The notes below the pieces were generated by a model. It saw nothing but the letters and a program-made list of their open reading frames with translations, did not search any database and was not told the origin of the DNA. From NCBI GenBank assembly GCA_946615785.1, contig CAMOIA010000038.1:1-9670 (forward strand): a stretch of DNA of 9,670 nt, in the 5' to 3' direction. The position numbers and the translations under genes were made by a program. Source of the DNA: an uncultured Clostridia bacterium (lineage in GTDB: Bacteria > Bacillota > Clostridia > Christensenellales > Aristaeellaceae). This document shows positions 5,147 through 9,670 of the stretch, piece after piece (position 1 is the first letter of the stretch; every line of letters starts with the position of its first letter).

Positions 5147-6935
5147 GCTCTTCCACCTCCCTGGGCAGTTCTTTGGGGTAAGAATCCTGGGTATCCGCAT
5201 AGACCGCACAGCACAGGATATGCTCTCCCGGCGAAAGACGGGCTTTCAGCATGGGCAGCACGGTGCGCGGATTGAGCAAATTGGTATTGGGTTCGGTGTT
5301 GATTACCTCACCCTGGTCATAGCCGCAGACGGCAAAAATTGCGCTGGTGCCATATACGCCATGGGCCGCCGCCCTGTCAGCATCCTGCGAAAGACAGGTT
5401 ACGATTCGGTCACAGGGACGCCTCCCCGCGCCGTCCTTTTTCACGGCAAACGCGCCTTCGGCGGCCTCGACCGGCAAAGATGTGCGGATACGGTGACAGC
5501 GAACATGCCACATGCCAATCGGCACAATCACCGATTCAATCTGAACATCTTCCATCGGCGACCAGGTAAAGGCAACGCGGTCCTGCTGAAGGGAAAACGT
5601 ATCGCATCCGCTGCGCACGTGCCACAGGTCCCTGCCGGCACGCTTGACCGCCAGCATGGAATCAAACGCGCCCTTGGCAAGCGTTGAGACTTCCTTGGAA
5701 ACGGAAAAGGCAAAATGGGTGGAATAGGCGAATTTCTCGTATTTCTCGTCCTCGTGCATGTGCTCCCAGGCGTGGTTTCCGGCTGTATACGCAATGACCT
5801 GTTCATGATTTGCATCGCGTGTCAGAAGCAGGCGCACCTGACTGTCCAGAAAAACCGCAGGCGGCGTCCAGGGCTTTTCCGCAGCCTGCCAGAAGGGATG
5901 CTCCGGGGGAAGCGCCAGGATAAAGAACGTCTTCATGGCCCAATAAGGCGATCCCGGCGCATTGTAGCCTTCTGCCGCGCATAGGTTCGGATATCCGTAT
6001 CCGACTGTCAGCGCGCCGCCGCGGTCATAAATGGGCATGTGCAGCCAGTACCGCAGATTCGCAAGCACAAGTCCCTTCATCTGCCCCAGATCAAGTTCTT
6101 CAGAAGAAACGCCCGCAAAAGCCATGGCGCTGAAAAAACAGCTCTGCGCAAACCGATAGGTCAGGCTGCGGCCATATGGAAGCGCACGTCCGTTTTTGTC
6201 AAACCAGCATGCAAACCGGGGTGCGATCAGCCTCGCGCGTTCCATAAACCGTTCGCAGCGCTCACGATCCTGTTCCTTCATGGCCGCGGCATAAATCAGG
6301 CTGTAAAAATGAAACCCCCATAGCGTGTAATAATCCCGCTTGGTCGGGTAATCAAAATACCAGCCGTCCCCCACATAATGGCTTTCCATCATGTCAAGGT
6401 CTTCCTTCAGCCGCTCTTCGTCCACCGGCAGATTAACCTTTAAAAAGCCGATGTTGACCAGGATTCTGAAATACCGCCAGTTGTTCTTCGGCATATCGAA
6501 TTCGTTGATCTGATTCAGCCACCGATACAAATTGTCCCGTTGAACAGGCGTCAATTCAAAATAAAACCGATCCGGCAGGAAGCAAAGCCCCGTTCCGATC
6601 ACGGCCATTTCCACCATGCGCTGGTCGTAATCCCCGATCCTTCCCCAGTACTCTTCATGCTCTGGGTCTGTTCCATTGATCAGCCCTTCGCGCCATACAG
6701 CAAAGATTTCTTCAGCCTCCGGGCATTTGCCGATCATCATGGGCACGAGCGCCCAAAGCACACGGGAAAAGCCCTCCATCCCGGCAACGTCTTCGCTGTA
6801 GTGGGCCGAACCCTCCCCGACGATCATCCTGGCCTTGCCTGGGGTAAGGCAGGAAAGCGTCGGCCTGATCAGGTCCACCGCCGCGCGGACCACATCCTCC
6901 CGGGTGCGAAGGGGGTTTTTCTGTATGTCAAGCAT
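5118..6935 (-). CDS. DUF2264 family protein, probable intracellular saccharide-active enzyme
   Basis: The 605-residue protein matches DUF2264 along its length. It has an N-terminal helical, toroid-like half (to about 355) and a beta-rich C-terminal half (about 360-585). Recognisable blocks are GEGSAHYSED (40-49), MEGFSRVLWALVP (53-65), PKNNWRYFRILVN (149-161), YGRSLTYRFAQSCFFSAMAF (254-273) and EGYNAPGSPYWAMKTFF (322-338). Family members occur in polysaccharide-utilisation loci. From memory, some have been placed in CAZy GH154 with beta-glucuronidase activity, which I could not check. The layout resembles polysaccharide lyases, so exo-glucuronidase and lyase are the two main possibilities. 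No signal peptide is seen. The ATG at 6935 has AAGGAG about nine nt upstream and overlaps the heparinase-like stop by 8 nt; the 3' end overlaps GH88 by 29 nt. It therefore belongs to the same translated block and probably acts on the same imported saccharide. Confidence 0.9.
   Translation of the reverse strand: MLDIQKNPLRTREDVVRAAVDLIRPTLSCLTPGKARMIVGEGSAHYSEDVAGMEGFSRVLWALVPMMIGKCPEAEEIFAVWREGLINGTDPEHEEYWGRIGDYDQRMVEMAVIGTGLCFLPDRFYFELTPVQRDNLYRWLNQINEFDMPKNNWRYFRILVNIGFLKVNLPVDEERLKEDLDMMESHYVGDGWYFDYPTKRDYYTLWGFHFYSLIYAAAMKEQDRERCERFMERARLIAPRFACWFDKNGRALPYGRSLTYRFAQSCFFSAMAFAGVSSEELDLGQMKGLVLANLRYWLHMPIYDRGGALTVGYGYPNLCAAEGYNAPGSPYWAMKTFFILALPPEHPFWQAAEKPWTPPAVFLDSQVRLLLTRDANHEQVIAYTAGNHAWEHMHEDEKYEKFAYSTHFAFSVSKEVSTLAKGAFDSMLAVKRAGRDLWHVRSGCDTFSLQQDRVAFTWSPMEDVQIESVIVPIGMWHVRCHRIRTSLPVEAAEGAFAVKKDGAGRRPCDRIVTCLSQDADRAAAHGVYGTSAIFAVCGYDQGEVINTEPNTNLLNPRTVLPMLKARLSPGEHILCCAVYADTQDSYPKELPREVEELAKSLSGSR
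5156..5161 (-). promoter_or_regulatory. Ribosome binding site that sets the TTG start of the GH88 gene
   Basis: GGGAGG lies inside the 3' end of the DUF2264 coding sequence, nine nt before the TTG at 5146. No ATG or GTG in the same frame has a comparable site, so this decides the start and implies coupled translation. Confidence 0.7.
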
Positions 6936-8748
6936 ATTGCTCTCTCCTTCCGAAAATCCATTGTACGGTAAAACTGCTTTGCGCAGGCGCTGTAATCAGG
7001 ACGCGGTAGAGGCTGCCCGGAAAATTTCTCGACATCCGGGCGTCGGTAACAGGAATCGTTTCCACGTCGATCTTCCATCCGGCAGGCACAGTCCAAACGA
7101 TGGAATCCGTCATAACCTTTCCGCCTGCAACCACAGGCTGATTCCGCAGCATGAAAACCCAGGCTGCAAAATTGGGGTGCGAAAGCTCAACTGCATCCCG
7201 CACGAAAAGGGCATCTCCCGTTAAACGGAATTCTCTTGTCAGTTTTCTTACGCCTGCCGCTGCGCTGTAGGCTTTCGCGATATCCAGCGTGAGCCCGTCC
7301 GGAAGGCAGCGCACATTTGAAGCCTTATATTCCCGTCCCGGCTGCTCCTCATAATTTCCAATCATCGGCAGGTTGTGATAAGCCGCCCGCACGTTCCAAA
7401 GCGTATAGCGCTCGTCGGAAAAGGTTTTGGCTGTATAGGTCATATTTCCCGCATCGATGATCTGCGGCCTGCCGTCTGCATACAGCATAAAGGAGCCCAC
7501 ATCGTTATGATTGTGGCTTTCGCCGTTATGTCCGCCCTTGCAGCACAGCGTCATGCCCCCCCGCCTGACGACGCGAAGCTCCAGATCCGGAAGCCATACG
7601 TCATCTTTCAAAACGCCTGTTTGCACGGAAGGCACCGGATGGAAGAGCATTTTCAAAAGCCTTGAAAAATGCGGCACGTCGTTCAGCTGATCCATCAGGC
7701 TGTTTTTGACGCGCGCGCTCATGGCTATCAGACACGCTTCCCCCAGCATCTCTCCGGCGTACAGCAGACGTTCGGAAGACAGAAACGGACGGGCGTCACA
7801 GTCCGCAAAATTGACAAACCAGCCGTCACCAATCTCAGAGCGCATCGGAAAGGAAAGAATCCGGCGTATTTTTTCATCCTGCCAGAAGGTCATGGCACCG
7901 TTTGTCGCCTCTGAAAACAATTCCAGGCAGTCAAGGAGCGCGCCTCCCGCCATATTCCAGTATCCTGCCCCTTCGTCGCAGCCGCCGTCCTCAGGTACGA
8001 CGTCGAGCCACCGGTCGAGCATCGGCATCGCCCTTGTGAAGACATCCGCCACTGTATAGGGTTCCGTCGGAATCTGACAGGCGCTCATCAGGATATTGGA
8101 AAGGATCCACGGCGTCCAGTTATTCAAATCATGCCGCAGAACGCCCATCCACCAGAAGGCGTCCGTTTCCATAAACGGAATCAGGACGCGCTTTTGAATC
8201 TCCTTTTCAGCTCGCCGCCTGATCAGCGGGGATATTTCGTCCAGCCGTTTTTGCAAAAGCCTGCAAACAAAGGCAAGAATCATCGCCGTCTGGGCAGCAA
8301 AAAGGTCGACATAGGGGTTTTGCGGATCGGGCAGGGGCATATCCTTTGGCGCAGGCGCGCCGGGTACGGCGTTGATGTTGTGCGCGGAAATCACCCAGCT
8401 GGTCTCCTCACAGATGCAAACGATCCCATCCACTACGTCGTCAAGGGACGCTTTGGGATCCAGGCAGCACAGCAGGCAGGAAACGCAGAGCTTCCGCCGC
8501 CTGATAAAATACGGATTCTCATCGCAGGCCCGGCTTCCCGTACGCACAAATGCAAGAAATCCTGTGGCAAGCCGCATGGGATACTCAATCGCAGCGTATG
8601 TATCCGCCGCCTTCAGGATTTCCTGCACGAACGGCTTCGGAAGACGCTCCCACGCGGCTCTGTCATCGGATGGCGGAACCAGGTCACGCGGGAAAGCGCC
8701 ATGCAGCAATTGCTCAAATGGATGCGCAAGACAATAATCCTGAAACAC
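6928..8748 (-). CDS. Heparinase II/III-like protein, putative cytosolic polysaccharide or oligosaccharide lyase
   Basis: The 606-residue protein has the two-part layout of heparinase II/III proteins. A helical toroid (about 1-350) carries NNWTPWILSN (209-218) and EDGGCDEGAGYWNMAGGA (253-270). A beta-sandwich (about 380-606) carries GGHNGESHNHNDVGSF (405-420) and YHNLP (457-461). By analogy with characterised relatives, Asn210, Tyr263 and the histidines at 412 and 414 are the candidate catalytic or metal-site residues. Such enzymes cleave uronic-acid glycosides by beta-elimination, leaving the 4,5-unsaturated uronyl end that GH88 removes; GH88 is two genes downstream. No signal peptide or membrane segment is present. 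The start is GTG at 8748, five nt after GGGAGG; an ATG two bases upstream is out of frame. The permease stop is 34 nt away. Substrate (glycosaminoglycan, alginate-like, plant or bacterial glucuronan) is not determined, and lyase activity is inferred from family. Confidence 0.92.
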   Translation of the reverse strand: MFQDYCLAHPFEQLLHGAFPRDLVPPSDDRAAWERLPKPFVQEILKAADTYAAIEYPMRLATGFLAFVRTGSRACDENPYFIRRRKLCVSCLLCCLDPKASLDDVVDGIVCICEETSWVISAHNINAVPGAPAPKDMPLPDPQNPYVDLFAAQTAMILAFVCRLLQKRLDEISPLIRRRAEKEIQKRVLIPFMETDAFWWMGVLRHDLNNWTPWILSNILMSACQIPTEPYTVADVFTRAMPMLDRWLDVVPEDGGCDEGAGYWNMAGGALLDCLELFSEATNGAMTFWQDEKIRRILSFPMRSEIGDGWFVNFADCDARPFLSSERLLYAGEMLGEACLIAMSARVKNSLMDQLNDVPHFSRLLKMLFHPVPSVQTGVLKDDVWLPDLELRVVRRGGMTLCCKGGHNGESHNHNDVGSFMLYADGRPQIIDAGNMTYTAKTFSDERYTLWNVRAAYHNLPMIGNYEEQPGREYKASNVRCLPDGLTLDIAKAYSAAAGVRKLTREFRLTGDALFVRDAVELSHPNFAAWVFMLRNQPVVAGGKVMTDSIVWTVPAGWKIDVETIPVTDARMSRNFPGSLYRVLITAPAQSSFTVQWIFGRREQYA

Positions 8749-8753
8749 ATCTT

Positions 8754-8759
8754 CCTCCC
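8754..8759 (-). promoter_or_regulatory. Ribosome binding site for the GTG start of the heparinase-like gene
   Basis: GGGAGG with a five-nt spacer to the GTG at 8748. The overlapping ATG at 8750 would leave only three nt and opens a frame that does not encode the conserved protein, so the GTG is preferred. Confidence 0.7.
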
Positions 8760-8772
8760 GTAAACGCTTTGA
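8759..8772 (-). promoter_or_regulatory. cre-like / LacI-family operator-like site inside the operon
   Basis: The minus strand reads TCAAAGCGTTTACG. It agrees with the catabolite-responsive element consensus TGWAANCGNTNWCA at 12 of 14 positions, missing the second and last. It fills much of the 34-nt gap between permease and heparinase-like genes and touches the ribosome site. CcpA or a local LacI-type regulator could act as a roadblock here. One near-match in about 10 kb may also be chance. Confidence 0.25.
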
Positions 8773-8782
8773 AAATGCGTGT

Positions 8783-9649
8783 TTATCCCTTGAGACCGCT
8801 TGTCGCGATGCCTTCGATGAAGTATTTCTGCAGGAACAGGAACACGACGGATACCGGAAGGAGCGAACACAGCGAGGCAGCCATGATCAAATGATAATCG
8901 CTGGAGTTTTCCTGGATGAAGCGTCTCAGACCCACCTGAATGGTCTTGTTGTAATCGCGGGTCAGGTAAATCATGGGGCCCATATAATCGTTCCAGGTGC
9001 CGACAAAGGTGAAAATGACCAGGGTCGCGATGGCCGCCGTCGAAAGCGGCAGCATGATTCTCGCCCAGATTCCGTATTCGCTCAGGCCGTCGAGCCTTGC
9101 GGCCTCGCACAGATCTGTCGGGATACCGCGGTAGAACTGACGCATCAGAAACACGCCGAACGCGGAAAACGCCTGCAGCACAACCATGGCCCACAGGGTA
9201 TCATAAAGGCCCATGGAACGCATCATGATAAACTGGGGCAGCATGTAGGCCTGCCACGGCACGGCGATGGTCGCGATATAGCAAAGAAACAGCGTATCCC
9301 GTCCCCGGAACTCCAGTTTGGCAAACGCGTACGCGGCAAAGGAGGAGGTCAGGGTCTGAAGGAAGGTGACCACAACGGCAATAAAAGCCGTGTTTTTGAA
9401 ATAAGTCACAAGCGGCACCTTCTGCCAGATCAGCACATAGTTTTCCCAGCGGAAGGTTTCCGGGATCCAGTGCATGGGATAGGAAAACACTTCGCGGTCC
9501 AGTTTCAGGGACGAAGAAATCATCCACACAAAGGGAATCAGCGTAAACACGGCGAGACCCACAAGCAGGATGTAGATGACAACGTGCAGAACCTTTCTGG
9601 CCGTCGGATTGTCCTTTCGGATGGCTTTTTGATGCATTGTCCGTTCCAT
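8783..9649 (-). CDS. Carbohydrate ABC transporter permease, MalG/AraQ type
   Basis: This is one of the two membrane subunits of a binding-protein-dependent sugar importer. The 288-residue protein has six predicted membrane segments (near residues 20-45, 84-109, 120-139, 150-170, 203-220 and 256-275). The EAA loop, EAARLDGLSEYGIWARIMLP (182-201), contacts the ATPase. The C-terminus, IEGIATSGLKG, is typical of this subfamily. I start it at the ATG at 9649, where AAAGGAGG lies eight nt upstream; the TTG two codons earlier would be only two nt from that site. The partner permease and solute-binding protein should lie beyond the right edge, since these genes usually come in that order. Tight linkage to three cytosolic uronate-active proteins suggests it imports the oligosaccharide they degrade. 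The sugar cannot be read from the sequence. Confidence 0.95.
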   Translation of the reverse strand: MERTMHQKAIRKDNPTARKVLHVVIYILLVGLAVFTLIPFVWMISSSLKLDREVFSYPMHWIPETFRWENYVLIWQKVPLVTYFKNTAFIAVVVTFLQTLTSSFAAYAFAKLEFRGRDTLFLCYIATIAVPWQAYMLPQFIMMRSMGLYDTLWAMVVLQAFSAFGVFLMRQFYRGIPTDLCEAARLDGLSEYGIWARIMLPLSTAAIATLVIFTFVGTWNDYMGPMIYLTRDYNKTIQVGLRRFIQENSSDYHLIMAASLCSLLPVSVVFLFLQKYFIEGIATSGLKG

Positions 9650-9657
9650 ACTCAAGG

Positions 9658-9665
9658 CCTCCTTT
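9658..9665 (-). promoter_or_regulatory. Ribosome binding site setting the ATG start of the permease
   Basis: AAAGGAGG, eight nt from the ATG at 9649 and only two nt from the alternative TTG at 9655. Only five further bases remain to the window edge, so the upstream gene cannot be seen. Confidence 0.75.
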
Positions 9666-9670
9666 CTCAG

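Larger units (their letters stand above)
1289..9649 (-). other. Probable single operon for uptake and intracellular breakdown of a uronic-acid saccharide
   Basis: Seven genes run in one direction with gaps or overlaps of 34, -8, -29, 9, 64 and 14 nt. The order is permease, heparinase II/III-like, DUF2264, GH88, discoidin-like, PhzF-like and Fe-S aldo/keto reductase. No promoter-like sequence or terminator was found between them, though the 64-nt gap and the cre-like site could allow sub-regulation. The operon starts beyond the right edge. No regulator, solute-binding protein, kinase, KduI/KduD or KDG-aldolase gene is visible in the window. Confidence 0.75.

Noticed and set aside
8131..8763. 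210-residue plus-strand open frame
   Set aside because: It is antisense to the heparinase-like gene, whose conserved motifs are on the minus strand. It has no recognisable domain and appears to be a composition-driven shadow.
8613..9194. 193-residue minus-strand frame spanning the permease-heparinase junction
   Set aside because: It is the out-of-frame reading of two well-supported genes. Its ATG at 8750 simply overlaps the true GTG start.

Overview
The window looks like a stretch of a Bacillota (Clostridia-type) chromosome. By eye the base composition is intermediate, around half G+C or a little more. Start sites carry strong AGGAGG-type Shine-Dalgarno sequences with some GTG and TTG starts, genes are packed with short gaps or overlaps, and the families present (binding-protein-dependent sugar ABC permease, GH88, heparinase II/III, ferredoxin-fused aldo/keto reductase, membrane YdcF) are typical of gut or anaerobic Clostridia. 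The genus cannot be fixed from this sequence. Every gene I can support lies on the minus strand, so biological order runs from high to low coordinates.

From right to left: 9649-8783 is the second permease subunit (MalG/AraQ type) of a carbohydrate ABC importer; its partner subunits would lie beyond the right edge. It is followed by a heparinase II/III-like protein (8748-6928), a DUF2264 protein (6935-5118), a GH88 unsaturated glucuronyl hydrolase (5146-4037), a small protein ending in a discoidin-like (F5/8 type C-like) domain (4027-3248), a PhzF-family isomerase-like protein (3183-2398) and an aldo/keto reductase with two C-terminal 4Fe-4S motifs (2383-1289). Spacings of -29, -8, 9, 14, 34 and 64 nt make one operon likely. 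A 296-nt spacer follows, with candidate promoters and an inverted repeat, and then a separate membrane-anchored YdcF/DUF218-family gene (992 to beyond position 1).

The first four proteins read as an intracellular uronic-acid saccharide pathway. The ABC transporter imports an oligosaccharide. The heparinase-like and DUF2264 proteins, both with alpha-toroid plus beta-sandwich layouts and no visible signal peptide, would cleave it. GH88 would then release the unsaturated uronic acid made by a lyase step. The roles of the cytosolic discoidin-like protein, the PhzF homologue and the Fe-S aldo/keto reductase are not known. Their position invites the hypothesis that they handle the keto-uronate product or the freed sugar. 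The substrate polysaccharide cannot be named from the sequence.

The least explained parts are the cytosolic discoidin-like protein, the PhzF plus aldo/keto reductase tail of the operon, and the loss of two of the four classical catalytic residues in the aldo/keto reductase. No RNA gene, mobile element, CRISPR array or clear intrinsic terminator was seen.
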